A stretch of DNA of 64,000 bases, taken from the NCBI GenBank assembly GCA_038040485.1, contig JBBPIE010000007.1, positions 186,001 to 250,000 on the forward strand. The letters run 5' to 3'. The DNA is from Onstottus_B arcticum (lineage in GTDB: Bacteria; Acidobacteriota; Blastocatellia; UBA7656). The position numbers were made by a program, and so were the translations under genes. Each line of letters begins with the position of its first letter. Position 1 is the first letter of the stretch. A model generated the notes under the pieces. That model worked only from the letters and a program-made list of their open reading frames with translations, did not search any database and was not told where the DNA came from. This document shows, in pieces, positions 48,556 through 58,018 of this stretch.

Positions 48556-49023
48556 ATGTCCATCGAGGCAATACTCGTTGCAACTGACTTCAGTGAGAAC
48601 GCTCAAGTCGCTTTTGAGAAGGCTTACGATCTTGCGCTACAGCTTGGCGCAAAGCTGCACGTCTTGCACGTTCAGGACGAAAGCGCGCTTAGAGTCGCGA
48701 TTAGAGAGGGCCTGCTTGACGAACGGCAAACCGATGAAGAGCTGGGCAAAGCTGTCGAGGAACTGACTGCCGAGCGGTTTGGGATATTGCTTGCTGGCAT
48801 TGACCGCTCGAACGTGGCCGTGGATGCTCTATCGCGGCGCGGGGACTCGGGCAAAGTGATAGCCGAGTATGCTAGCGAGACTGGTTCGGGAATCATTGTT
48901 ATGGGGAGGCGCGGAGCGGGTGTAGTGAACGATATTCTGAAGGCGGTGGTCGGGTCCGTAGCCGAATCGGTCATTAGAAGATCCCCGTGTCCAGTGCTTC
49001 TGGTGAGGCGCGACCACAAGTGA
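48556..49023 (+). CDS. Universal stress protein, UspA family
   Basis: A 155-residue protein with the Usp fold: EAILVATDFSENAQVAFEKA, a long helical insert, HVLHVQDE and the ATP-binding loop GRRGAGVVNDILKAVVGSVA ending VIRRSPCPVLLVR. The G-x2-G-x9-G-S pattern predicts nucleotide binding. Such proteins help survival in starvation and oxidative stress. Length is normal for a single-domain dimer. It is monocistronic after a hairpin repeat. Confidence 0.92.
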   Translation: MSIEAILVATDFSENAQVAFEKAYDLALQLGAKLHVLHVQDESALRVAIREGLLDERQTDEELGKAVEELTAERFGILLAGIDRSNVAVDALSRRGDSGKVIAEYASETGSGIIVMGRRGAGVVNDILKAVVGSVAESVIRRSPCPVLLVRRDHK

Positions 49024-49139
49024 GGAAGCGCCGCCGCCCCATAGACTGTGGTAAGGCTAAGTTTGACATGCAATTGCACCTAAGATAGTTTGTAAGCCTG
49101 GCAGGATTATCCTCGGACCCTTCGACAAGGGGAAGCTGA

Positions 49140-50957
49140 ATGAAGAAGATCGCTGTTGCTGGTTTGATAACTGCGATCATCGCAATCGCCGCTGGATGTA
49201 CAACCGAGAGGGCGGCGCCGACTTCAGGCGTTTCCAATCCTCCGTTCCAGGGCGAGGCGCCACAAGATTCCTACGTGTACAAGGGCCAGACCGGAGTGCA
49301 CGGCGGCAGGCTGGTTCTGGCGACGCCCGACGACTTGAGCAGCTATAACATTGTTCGCGCGACCGACAACGCCACGGCCGACGTTATCTGGTACAACGTC
49401 TTTCGATGTTTGGTTGACTATCGGAACGGCGACGACCCCCCGGACTACGACTCCGGTGTCTGCACGCGCTGGGAGGAGTCTCCGGACGCAAAACAGTGGA
49501 CGTTTCATTTGCGCCGTGGAGTCAGGTGGTCCGATGGCGCGCCATTCACAGCAGACGACGTCATATTCACTTACGCTGTGATTACCGATCCGAATGTTCA
49601 AACTCCGGTTCGCGACATGTTCCGCGAAGATCGAGACGAAGGTGGCAATGCCGTCTATCCGGATCTGGTTAAACTGGACGATTACACGGTCCGCTTCGAC
49701 TTGCACCACGCCAGCGGCACCTTTCTCGACCTGGTTTTCAATCTCTGGCTAATACCCAAACACAAATGGGAGGGCGCCTGGCGGACGGGTAGCTTCAACG
49801 AAACGATGCAGCTCGACGACAATCCGGCTAATGTAGTGGGACTCGGACCGTTTGTGATCAAGGAGTACGTCAGCGGCCAGCGCATAGTGCTCGAGCGGAA
49901 CCCGTACTTCTGGAAAATCGACAGCAAAGGGCAAAGACTTCCTTATCTGGATCAGTTGGTTTACGTCATCGTCAAGGATTTCAACACAGTGCAAGCGAAG
50001 TTCGAGGCCGGCGAAATCGACGTGATGACTCGGGTGCGGCCGCAAGACTATGCGCTGGTCAAACGGATGGAGAGCGACGCGGTCAGAGTCGAAGATGTCG
50101 GGATAAGCTACGACACAAACTGGATCACCTTCAACCAGAACACCGGTGTAAATCCAAAGAGCCGCAGACCGTTTGTGGCACCCTGGAAACTGCGATTGTT
50201 CCGGGACCAGCGGTTCCGTCAGGCGGTTTCGTTCGCCATCGACCGCGAAGCGATCGCCAAGACCGTATTCTCATCCCGCGCGGCTCCAATGTATTCGTTT
50301 GTCTCGCCCGGCGACAAGTTCTGGTATACAGACGACGTGATGAAATACCCGCTGGATCCGGCGCGCTCGCGCGAACTGCTGTCCAGCCTCGCGTTGAAAG
50401 ACAACAATGGAGATGGGTTTCTCGAAGACTCCGAAGGACATACCGTCGAGTTCACCATCTTCACAAACTCCAGCAACAGTCAAAGGGTCGAAACCGCGAC
50501 GTTCATTGCCCGCAACTTGAAGGATGTCGGCATTAAGGCGAACGTGAGTGCGGTAACGCTTGGAGTAATTCAAACGCTGATGGTCGAGAGTTTTGACTTT
50601 GACGCTATCGTGCTTGGCTGGCAGATATTCCCGCCGCCCGGCCCAACCAATACCAAGAACACCCTTTTGTCTTCGGGGTACAACCATGCGTCCTTCCCGA
50701 ACCAGGTCAAGCCATCGACCGAGTGGGAAGCACGAATCGATGAGCTCATCCTGAAGACCGAAACTTCGCCGGAACTCGCCGAGCGGAAGCAGCTATACGC
50801 GGAAGTGCAGCGAATCTGGGCCGAGCAGTTACCCGAGATCAACCTGGTGGCCGCAATCGAAGCCGTCGCCTACAGGAGCAAGTTCGGGAATATTCATGCG
50901 TCGCCGCTCCCGCCGCGCGTCACATGGAACTGCGAAGAAATCTACCTGAAGCAGTAA
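49140..50957 (+). CDS. Peptide/nickel ABC transporter substrate-binding lipoprotein
   Basis: A 605-residue SBP_bac_5 protein. A lipobox (IIAIAAGC, Cys19) anchors it. DPD-type TPDDLSSYNIVRATDNATAD, WTFHLRRGVRWSDGAPFTAD and NPYFWKIDSKGQRLPYLDQL are hallmark sequences of periplasmic oligopeptide-binding proteins. It captures peptides or similar ligands for the two permeases that follow (63 bp to the first). No signature reveals the ligand, and the lack of adjacent ATPase genes means the energy subunits are elsewhere. Confidence 0.93.
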   Translation: MKKIAVAGLITAIIAIAAGCTTERAAPTSGVSNPPFQGEAPQDSYVYKGQTGVHGGRLVLATPDDLSSYNIVRATDNATADVIWYNVFRCLVDYRNGDDPPDYDSGVCTRWEESPDAKQWTFHLRRGVRWSDGAPFTADDVIFTYAVITDPNVQTPVRDMFREDRDEGGNAVYPDLVKLDDYTVRFDLHHASGTFLDLVFNLWLIPKHKWEGAWRTGSFNETMQLDDNPANVVGLGPFVIKEYVSGQRIVLERNPYFWKIDSKGQRLPYLDQLVYVIVKDFNTVQAKFEAGEIDVMTRVRPQDYALVKRMESDAVRVEDVGISYDTNWITFNQNTGVNPKSRRPFVAPWKLRLFRDQRFRQAVSFAIDREAIAKTVFSSRAAPMYSFVSPGDKFWYTDDVMKYPLDPARSRELLSSLALKDNNGDGFLEDSEGHTVEFTIFTNSSNSQRVETATFIARNLKDVGIKANVSAVTLGVIQTLMVESFDFDAIVLGWQIFPPPGPTNTKNTLLSSGYNHASFPNQVKPSTEWEARIDELILKTETSPELAERKQLYAEVQRIWAEQLPEINLVAAIEAVAYRSKFGNIHASPLPPRVTWNCEEIYLKQ

Positions 50958-51020
50958 GCGCCGGGGGCAGCCGAAGAGCCGGATCGGCGTCCGCCCTGTC
51001 TCTCAACACCGGCTCAAAGT

Positions 51021-51992
51021 ATGCGGACATTTCTGATCAGGCGACTGCTCGCGGCCATTCCTCTTATCATCGTCGTTTCTTTTATTACCAAGGCGTTGCT
51101 CGTAATGTCGCCCGGCAACTACCTCGACAACCTCCGGCTGAATCCTACGATCTCTCGTGACTACCTGGCGTCGATGGAGCGGCTTTATCATCTGGACAGC
51201 AGCAATGTCTTCGAACGCTACTGGTACTGGCTATGGCCCGCGCTGCGCGGCGACTTCGGCTACTCGTTCACCAAAACAATGCCTGTCTGGACGCTGATAG
51301 GCGAGCGGGTGCTGAACACGCTGCTGTTGACCGGCTCAGCGTTGGTATTCTCGTGGACGCTGGCAATTCCGCTCGGCGCCATCGCCGCAGTTTATCGCAA
51401 TCGCTGGCCCGACAAGGTGATCGGGCTGTTCTCGTTTTTCGGGTTGTCGATCCCCAGCGTTTTCTTTTCACTTCTGATGGTCCTGTTTGCGGCGAAGACC
51501 GGCTTGTTCCCCGCCGGCGGAATTCACAACCAGCCTCTTTGGACAAGCATGACTGGCTGGGAGAAGTTCACCGATACGCTTTGGCATCTGGTGCTTCCAA
51601 CGATCGTGTTGGGCACGATTGGGATGGCACAATATGTCCGACAGATGCGAAGCGAGATGATCGAAACGCTTTCGCAAGACTACATAAGAACCGCTCGAGC
51701 CAAAGGGTTGAGCCATTGGCGCGTCGTCTGGAAGCACGCGCTGCGGAACGCTATCAACCCGCTTGTGACCCTGTTCGGGTTGTCGCTGTCGACGCTCCTG
51801 TCGGGGGCGCTGCTGACCGAGTTCGTCTTCGGCTGGCCGGGTCTTGGCTTGCTGACCTTCGAGGCGCTCTCAGCCAAGGACGAGCCGCTGGTGATGGCTT
51901 CAGTAGTCTTGCTTGTGTTGATGCTGGTGCTGGGCAGCTTGATAGCGGATCTGCTGTTGGCGGCGATTGATCCACGGATCAGAGTCGAATGA
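51021..51992 (+). CDS. ABC transporter permease, DppB-like
   Basis: A 323-residue inner-membrane permease. Six helices include RLLAAIPLIIVVSFITKALL at the start and SLSTLLSGALLTEFVFGWPG near the end. The EAA loop (SQDYIRTARAKGLSHWRVVW) docks the ATPase. It pairs with the next permease, whose start overlaps its stop by the ATGA arrangement. It transports the ligand of the upstream binding protein. Confidence 0.94.
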   Translation: MRTFLIRRLLAAIPLIIVVSFITKALLVMSPGNYLDNLRLNPTISRDYLASMERLYHLDSSNVFERYWYWLWPALRGDFGYSFTKTMPVWTLIGERVLNTLLLTGSALVFSWTLAIPLGAIAAVYRNRWPDKVIGLFSFFGLSIPSVFFSLLMVLFAAKTGLFPAGGIHNQPLWTSMTGWEKFTDTLWHLVLPTIVLGTIGMAQYVRQMRSEMIETLSQDYIRTARAKGLSHWRVVWKHALRNAINPLVTLFGLSLSTLLSGALLTEFVFGWPGLGLLTFEALSAKDEPLVMASVVLLVLMLVLGSLIADLLLAAIDPRIRVE

Positions 51993-53110
51993 TTGCTTTG
52001 AGTGGCAAGACTACAACCTCCGAGCGGGTGCAGCCGGCCGGGCGAACGCCTTCGCAGCTTTTCTGGCGGCGGCTGAAACGCAATCGCACCGCGATGGTTG
52101 GACTGTACGCGCTCGCCTTGCTCTACTCGTCCGCGCTGTTTGCGGGGTTCCTTGCTCCCTACGGCTATGACGACACAGTGACCGGGTTGTCGTTTCATCC
52201 GCCAATGCTCACGGCTATCAAGTTGTTTGACGAGCAGGGCCGGCTCTCGCGTCCGTTCGTCTACGGCGCCACGCAAACGGACCCGCAGCTTGCGACCTAT
52301 CAAGCCGACACCTCGAGAAGATATGCCATTCGCTTCTTTGTTCGTGGAGACAGTTATCACATCCTGTGGATCGTCAAATCGGACATCCACCTGTTCGGTG
52401 TAGACGCTCCGGCTCGCATTTTCCTGTTCGGAGCGGACAAGTTTGGCCAGGACGTTTTCTCGCGCATCCTGTACGGCGGGCAAATCTCCTTGTCCATCGG
52501 CATAGTTGGGATAGTCATCTCGACCATCATCGGACTGCTGGTCGGAGGAGCGGCTGGATACTTCGGCGGAGCGGTAGACTTTCTTTCAATGCGCGCGGTA
52601 GAAGTGTTGTTGGCGCTGCCCGGGCTCTATTTCATTCTGATCCTTCGCCAGATGTTTGGAAGCGGGCTAAGCTCGACGCAGATCTACGTCATCATCGTAA
52701 TAATCCTGGCGTTCATCGCATGGGCTACCGAGGCGCGAGTGATTCGCGGGCTGGTGCTGTCGCTGAAAGAGAATGATTATGTCATCGCTGCGCGCGCGCT
52801 GGGCTTCTCGCATTGGCGGATAATCATCCGTCACATCCTTCCAAACACTTTGTCATTTGTGATAGTTACAGCGACGTTGTCGGTGCCCTTTTATATTCTC
52901 GGCGAAGTCGCGCTGTCATTTCTGGGAGTTGGAATTCAGGAACCGGAAGCGAGCTGGGGAAACATGCTAACGGCGGCGCAAACTCCGAGGGTACTGCGGG
53001 ACTTCCCGTGGATGTTACTCCCTGGCGTGTTCATCTTTGTCGCGGTGATGGCCTGGAACTTTTTGGGAGACGGCTTGCGCGATGCGGCAGATCCGAGGAC
53101 ATTGAGTTGA
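51989..53110 (+). CDS. ABC transporter permease, DppC-like, with large periplasmic insertion
   Basis: A 373-residue permease. After the first helix (AMVGLYALALLYSSALFAGF) there is an unusually long periplasmic segment of about 100 residues (TAIKLFDEQGRLSRPFVYGA and FFVRGDSYHILWIVKSDIHL) before the canonical FLFGADKFGQDVFSRILYGG. The EAA loop is NDYVIAARALGFSHWRIIIR. The insertion occurs in a subset of family members and may contact the binding protein. It is the last gene of the transporter operon. Confidence 0.92.
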   Translation: MIALSGKTTTSERVQPAGRTPSQLFWRRLKRNRTAMVGLYALALLYSSALFAGFLAPYGYDDTVTGLSFHPPMLTAIKLFDEQGRLSRPFVYGATQTDPQLATYQADTSRRYAIRFFVRGDSYHILWIVKSDIHLFGVDAPARIFLFGADKFGQDVFSRILYGGQISLSIGIVGIVISTIIGLLVGGAAGYFGGAVDFLSMRAVEVLLALPGLYFILILRQMFGSGLSSTQIYVIIVIILAFIAWATEARVIRGLVLSLKENDYVIAARALGFSHWRIIIRHILPNTLSFVIVTATLSVPFYILGEVALSFLGVGIQEPEASWGNMLTAAQTPRVLRDFPWMLLPGVFIFVAVMAWNFLGDGLRDAADPRTLS

Positions 53111-53112
53111 GA

Positions 53113-53161
53113 CTGCGAGGAGGGTCCGATGACCGGAGAATCTGTTGATCTAACCTCGCAG
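53113..53161 (+). terminator. Weak terminator-like inverted repeat after the ABC operon
   Basis: CTGCGAGG (53113-53120) pairs perfectly with CCTCGCAG (53154-53161) around a 33-base loop, just after the permease stop. There is no T-tract. Confidence 0.3.
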
Positions 53162-53191
53162 GCGGTGTGATAATCCGACTCGGGAAACTGT

Positions 53192-53350
53192 ATGAAGAAC
53201 AAACGAGAGTTTTCACCTAACACCATCACTCCGAAGAAACCTCCGAGGCAAATAATCTCAGACGCTGAATTTCGTCGGCGGCTCAAAGAGATAACAATCG
53301 AGTGGAGGAAAGAGCGCCTTGCCGAGCTTCGCTCCAAGAATTCGCGTTGA
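53192..53350 (+). CDS. Small basic hypothetical protein
   Basis: A 52-residue protein (MKNKREFSPNTITPKKPPRQ, then a charged helix EFRRRLKEITIEWRKERLAE). No family is recognised. Its last 32 bases overlap the start of the next gene in another frame, a layout often seen with small regulator-effector pairs. Without other evidence the function is open. Confidence 0.5.
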   Translation: MKNKREFSPNTITPKKPPRQIISDAEFRRRLKEITIEWRKERLAELRSKNSR

Positions 53351-53663
53351 AGTATATTTGCCTGTCCGTTACGAACCTGCCTATCAGGACACTCGTGCCT
53401 GGGTCATTCGACAATTCACCGAGTTGCGCGGGGGATGCACGGTGATCGAAAACGCCGGCGGATATTACCTGTCTCAGTCCAAACAAGTAATCGACGACCG
53501 CGTGAGTTTAGTCTACTGTGACTTTCCAATGAACTGGGCGAAGCGGGCGGAACGGAGGGAGACTCTCGAGTATTGCTCGGAACTCCAATCCTTCTTACTC
53601 CGCAATCTCTGGGAAGAGGCTATCTTGATCGCGGCGTTCCCGGTGTCGCATAACCTCGTCTAA
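53319..53663 (+). CDS. Hypothetical protein overlapping the previous gene
   Basis: A 114-residue protein starting at TTG 53319, with AGGAAAG 8 bases upstream inside the preceding gene. RIRVEVYLPVRYEPAYQDTR and FTELRGGCTVIENAGGYYLS look like a small alpha/beta domain, and DRVSLVYCDFPMNWAKRAER and ELQSFLLRNLWEEAILIAAF follow. I do not recognise the family. The overlapping partner suggests coupled expression. No signal or membrane segment is present. Confidence 0.65.
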   Translation: MPSFAPRIRVEVYLPVRYEPAYQDTRAWVIRQFTELRGGCTVIENAGGYYLSQSKQVIDDRVSLVYCDFPMNWAKRAERRETLEYCSELQSFLLRNLWEEAILIAAFPVSHNLV

Positions 53664-53698
53664 GTCTCACGCTGCGTGAAGACCGATCGTACGCCTAG

Positions 53699-53989
53699 AT
53701 GCAGGAACGAATCGTGACAATCACTAACCGGCTCGGCTTGCACGCGCGGGCGGCCGCGCGGCTGGTTCGCCGGGCCGGCCAGTTCACAAGCGACGTCGAG
53801 CTCGTCAGTGAAGACACGGGTGAAACCGCCGATGGCAAGTCAATCCTCAGCGTGCTGCTTCTTGCAGCCTCGCGAGGTACCCGTCTGACGCTAAGAACAA
53901 CGGGAGAAGATGAGGAGCGGGCCGCGGACGAGATTGTCGAGTTGATCGAGCAAAAGTTCGGCGAGGAGGTTTCAGATGGGGTCTTCTAG
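53699..53989 (+). CDS. ptsH: Phosphocarrier protein HPr
   Basis: A 96-residue PTS phosphocarrier. The phosphohistidine is H15 in RLGLHARAAARLV. The regulatory serine S48 is in ADGKSILSVLLLAA, the site of HPr kinase in other phyla. It receives phosphate from EI, coded by the next gene, which overlaps its end by 14 bases. No sugar EII is found in the window, so the relay may act in regulation or feed EIIs elsewhere. Confidence 0.95.
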   Translation: MQERIVTITNRLGLHARAAARLVRRAGQFTSDVELVSEDTGETADGKSILSVLLLAASRGTRLTLRTTGEDEERAADEIVELIEQKFGEEVSDGVF

Positions 53990-55769
53990 CCTGACTCGTT
54001 CCCGAGACGTAAAACTGCGAGGCATCGCCGCTTCGCCCGGTGTCGCCGTAGGCCGCGTGCTCAGACTCGATGAGCGAGGCCGTCATCAGTTCTATTACAT
54101 CGGCGTTTCGACCGCGCAGGTTCGAATGGAGATTCGCCGCTTGCGCGAGGCGCTTGAAGAAGGCCGCGCGCGGCTCCGCGAATTCAAGGTCCGGCTTGCA
54201 CGCGAGTTAGGCTACGAGCACTCGTTCATTCTCGACGCTCACCTGTTGATGCTTGAAGACGAACGGCTGGTAGCTGAACTCGAGCACGACATCCGGACCC
54301 GCCGGGTCAACGCCGAGTGGGCCGTGCGCGCGGTAACTGACCGGGCAATCGAGGCCTACAAAAACGTCAGCGATCCTTACCTTCGGGAGCGCGCGTCGGA
54401 TCTCGAAGACGTCGCCACCCGGCTGCTTACCATTCTCTCGGGCAAGGACGAGTTCGAACTCTCGAAGCTCGATCAGGACGTCATAATAGTCGCCAAGAAT
54501 ATCTGGCCCTCGACCGTCGCCGAACTCGACTTCAACCACGTGCTCGGGTTTGCGACCAACTCCGGCGGGCTGACTTCGCACACGGCGATCATTGCTCGCG
54601 CGCTCGGGATACCGGCGGTGGTTGGGCTGCGGGAGGTGACTCGCTACGCGAAGACCGGCAACGCCATCGTGATCGACGGCGCTGAGGGTGAGATCATCCT
54701 CCGTCCTACCCGGAGCGTGGTGAAGGATTATTCGCTCAAGCGCGCGCGCGATGAGAAGCGGCGTGCGCGGCCCCAAACCGAGCCCGCGTCGGCCGCAGAG
54801 ACACTCGATGGCGTGCGAATCACGCTTCGAGCAAACGTCGAACTCTCGACCGAGATTGAATCGCTCGCGCGGTTCGGCGCCGAAGGCATCGGGCTCTACC
54901 GCTCGGAGTTCATGTTTTTGAACAGGCTGCCGGAGCTTCCAAGCGAGGATGAGCAGTACGCGGTCTATCGCAAACTGGCCGAGGCGACTGGCGAGGCCGG
55001 AGCAAACATCCGGGTATTTGATCTGGGCGGCGACAAGCTTACGCTCGAAGGCTTCGAGCAGGAAAACAACCCGGCGCTTGGGCTGCGCGCGATCAGGCTA
55101 TCGCTGAAAGTCGAACACATCTTTCGGACTCAGCTTCGCGCGGTTCTTCGCGCCAATCTTCACGGGCGGCTTCGAGTTGTGTTGCCGCTGATCAGCACAA
55201 TCACCGAACTCCGCGACGCGAAGCGCATCATCGCCGAAGTAAAACAGGAGATGGCCGAAGCCGGAGTCGATCACAACGCGGCGCTTCCGATCGGCGTGAT
55301 GATCGAAGTACCTGCGGCGGCAATGATGGCCGACCTGTTCGCTCGCGAAGCCGACTTCCTGAGCATCGGCACAAACGACTTGATTCAATACATCCTTGCG
55401 GTCGATCGCGCCAACGAAAACGTCGCGCACTTATATCAGCCATTTCACCCGGCAGTGTTGCGAACTCTAGCCCACCTCGTTCGCGTGGCGGAAACAGAGC
55501 AAGTCCAACTCGAGTTATGCGGGGAGATGGCAGCCGACCCACTCCAGGCAATCGCGCTGATCGGATTGGGTATTCGCACGCTGAGCCTGGTGCCGGCTTC
55601 AATCCCGCTGGTGAAGAACGCGATCCGATCGGTCGAATTGGAGCGCGTGCGGTCGATGATGCAGGAAGCAATGAAGCTGCCTTCGGCGAGCGAAGTCGAA
55701 GAGCTTCTCGCGCGCGAGCTTCCTCGCCAGGCGCCGCGATTCTTTGCAGCCTGGCCTTCGCAGCCATGA
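53976..55769 (+). CDS. ptsI: PTS enzyme I (phosphoenolpyruvate--protein phosphotransferase)
   Basis: A 597-residue enzyme. The N-terminal HPr-binding domain leads to the phosphohistidine H202 in SGGLTSHTAIIARALGIPAV. The PEP-binding barrel has FGAEGIGLYRSEFMFLNRLP, LRAIRLSLK, GVMIEVPAAAMMADLFAREA and SIGTNDLIQYILAVDR. No GAF domain is attached, so it is standard EI rather than the nitrogen-type PtsP. GGAGG lies just upstream of ATG 53976. It donates phosphate to the preceding HPr. Confidence 0.96.
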   Translation: MGSSSLTRSRDVKLRGIAASPGVAVGRVLRLDERGRHQFYYIGVSTAQVRMEIRRLREALEEGRARLREFKVRLARELGYEHSFILDAHLLMLEDERLVAELEHDIRTRRVNAEWAVRAVTDRAIEAYKNVSDPYLRERASDLEDVATRLLTILSGKDEFELSKLDQDVIIVAKNIWPSTVAELDFNHVLGFATNSGGLTSHTAIIARALGIPAVVGLREVTRYAKTGNAIVIDGAEGEIILRPTRSVVKDYSLKRARDEKRRARPQTEPASAAETLDGVRITLRANVELSTEIESLARFGAEGIGLYRSEFMFLNRLPELPSEDEQYAVYRKLAEATGEAGANIRVFDLGGDKLTLEGFEQENNPALGLRAIRLSLKVEHIFRTQLRAVLRANLHGRLRVVLPLISTITELRDAKRIIAEVKQEMAEAGVDHNAALPIGVMIEVPAAAMMADLFAREADFLSIGTNDLIQYILAVDRANENVAHLYQPFHPAVLRTLAHLVRVAETEQVQLELCGEMAADPLQAIALIGLGIRTLSLVPASIPLVKNAIRSVELERVRSMMQEAMKLPSASEVEELLARELPRQAPRFFAAWPSQP

Positions 55770-55788
55770 CCCGTTCAACCCGTACCCT

Positions 55789-56876
55789 ATGCCAAAGACT
55801 GACATCCGAAAGCTCATAGCAGCGCTGCGTGCCGGCGACCTGACTGACGTGAAAGTACTCGTGCGGCGCGATCCCGAAGCCGCCCGCTCGCCGAAGGTTA
55901 TCACCGAAGCGGGGCGACTCGGTTGGAAGGAAGCAATTGACCTGCTCTTGAAGAACGGCGCTGACGTGAACGCGATGTCGCGCGGTTACCGGGCTCTGCA
56001 CTCGCTGATTCAAGAAGCCCCTCACAAGGGACACGACCCGGCGACTGCTTTGCGGGTCTCGTGTTTGAGATGGCTGCTCAAAAAAGGCGCCGACCCTGAA
56101 CAGCTTGGCGGTTGGCCTGCCAGTCGCGCGATCATCACCGCGGCATTCGTCGGACAAGCGGCTTACATCGAAGAGCTGCGAAAAGCCGGCGCAAAGATCG
56201 ACGCCTTTGTCTCTGCCGCCCTCGGCGACAAGAGCCGCGTCGAAAAAGTGCTGGCTAAGTATCCGGCCTTCGCGATGGCTCGCGATCCGGGCGGTTTGAC
56301 GGCGCTTCATTGTTGCGCCGGATCGCGACTCGGAGCGAAGAACAAGAAGACCAAAGACGCGCTGGTTTCAATCGCCGGTTTGTTGTTGGATCACGGAGCC
56401 GACGTTAAGGCAAGTGTGCGCAGTTGGAGCCACGACGTGGATGTAGTCTACTTCGCGGCGTCTTCAGGGCAGCTCGAGTTGTTTGACCTGTTGCTCGAGC
56501 GAGGCGCCGACGCGACCGCAGCGTTGCCGGCGGCGCTTTGGAGAGACGGCTTCGAGTTTGCGGAGCTTGCGTTGCGGCAGGCGCGAAGCTCGATCACGCG
56601 GTAGACAACGGAAAGCCGCTGCTCAATGAGATGATCCGCTGGGGTCAAATGAAAGCTGTGTTGTGGCTGTTGGACCACGGCGCGAGCGCCAATCGTGGCG
56701 ACGCGCAAGGCTGGACGGCTAGGCATCAAGCGGCTTCGCGTGGAAACGAAAGAATGATGAAGGCGGTTCTTGCGGCGGGCGGCGACCCGTCGCGCAAAGA
56801 CCTCGAAGGAAACACGCCGCTCGACATAGCCAAGGCAAAGCGCTATGTGAAACTCGTCGCGTTGCTCAGTTGCTAG
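55789..56876 (+). pseudogene. Ankyrin-repeat protein with one frameshift
   Basis: From ATG 55789 (MPKTDIRKLIAALRAGDLTD), at least six ankyrin units are readable, such as AIDLLLKNGADVNAMSRGYR and LLDHGADVKASVRSW. Near 56580 one base is missing: the first frame ends LALRQARSSITR at 56604, while the sequence continues in another frame as GAKLDHAVDNGKPLLNEMIR, KAVLWLLDHGASANRGDAQG and EGNTPLDIAKAKR to 56876. Ankyrin repeats bind proteins. There is no signal peptide. The shift may be real decay or an assembly error. Confidence 0.72.
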
Positions 56877-56983
56877 AGAAGAGTCTCATCGGAAGGAAGA
56901 GTTCGTGATTGATTGCCGTACCGCAGCGTCGGGCTCTGTTTCGATTCGGCTTGTTCAGTGGGGCACGCTGAGTACTAAGAACT

Positions 56984-57973
56984 CTACGAACTTGGTGCGT
57001 AGTAGCCTTGGCGGGCGCGCACTCGCAGGTCGGGTCTACGAGGGGCGCGCACGCTGATGCGTCTGAATCCGCCGTCGGCGCGCTCATCCGTCGAATAGTA
57101 GCCCAACAGGTATTGAGCTTGAAGCTCGTCGGCAATCTGGCGAAAGACAGCTTCCAGATCCGTGATCTTCTCCGGGACAAAGGCCTTGCCGCCGGTCTGT
57201 GCCGACATCGTTTCCATGAAGCCCTGCCCCTTCAAGCTGACCTTGTTTTTCAGGGTGATCGACGAGCCGCTAGGATTGATCGAGTAAAAAAGACAATCGT
57301 TCTTCTGCAAGTCTCGCTGTGCGCTGGCCAGCGTGGAGTGCACGCTATAGTTCTCTTCACCGTCAGAGATAATGATCAACACGCGCCGGCTGCCGGGGTC
57401 CGCTGTTTTGCCGAGGTAAACAGTAGCCGCGACAACCGCGTCGAAGAACGCGGTAGCGGCCTTCACGGGCTCAATGGAAATGAGACCTGCGATCGCTTCT
57501 TCGCTATTTGTAGTGCGAGCCTTCACTAGGTTCGGCTTGGTTCCTATTGAAAAAACCGACACCGCGTCCGAGGGCTTGAGCACTTCTTTGATGAAACGGA
57601 CTGCGGCTTCCTGTTCAAACCTGAATTGAGAATGGGTGCTCCCGGAGACGTCGAACAAGAGGGCGATCTCGGTGGGCACTTTTCCCGGTTCGCCCAATGA
57701 GACGATCGGCTGCGGGCGTCCTTCCTCTTCAAGTGCAAAATCTTCAGCGGTCAAATCCCGCACGGGTTTGCCGGTAGCGTCCGACGCGGAGACCGGCACG
57801 ACCACCAGTCGCGAACTCAAACGAATAGCTGGATCCTCCTGAGGCGGAGGAGGTCCTTGTGTGGGTTTTGATTGAGCCGGAGACTGGTTCGCCGGGGAAT
57901 CAGCCGAAGTGGCGCCTATCGAAGCCACGCCGAGCAACAAAATCAGGCAGATCATCAGGGAGGTGAGACGCAC
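56984..57973 (-). CDS. VWFA-related acidobacterial domain protein
   Basis: A 329-residue exported protein: signal peptide (SLMICLILLLGVASIGATSA), a Pro/Gln-rich spacer (QSKPTQGPPPPQEDPAI) and then a short beta region (VVPVSASDATGKPVRDLTAE). The von Willebrand A domain (about 100-300) has the metal-ion site LLFDVSGSTHSQ. This architecture is the VWFA-related group greatly expanded in Acidobacteriota, usually with unknown partners. RRISVRAPRRPDLRVRARQG ends the protein. It is monocistronic and convergent with the ankyrin gene. Confidence 0.88.
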   Translation of the reverse strand: MRLTSLMICLILLLGVASIGATSADSPANQSPAQSKPTQGPPPPQEDPAIRLSSRLVVVPVSASDATGKPVRDLTAEDFALEEEGRPQPIVSLGEPGKVPTEIALLFDVSGSTHSQFRFEQEAAVRFIKEVLKPSDAVSVFSIGTKPNLVKARTTNSEEAIAGLISIEPVKAATAFFDAVVAATVYLGKTADPGSRRVLIIISDGEENYSVHSTLASAQRDLQKNDCLFYSINPSGSSITLKNKVSLKGQGFMETMSAQTGGKAFVPEKITDLEAVFRQIADELQAQYLLGYYSTDERADGGFRRISVRAPRRPDLRVRARQGYYAPSS

Positions 57974-58018
57974 GCTGTGTTCCTTTCAACTGCGAGTTAG
58001 CTTGAACTTCAAATCGAC

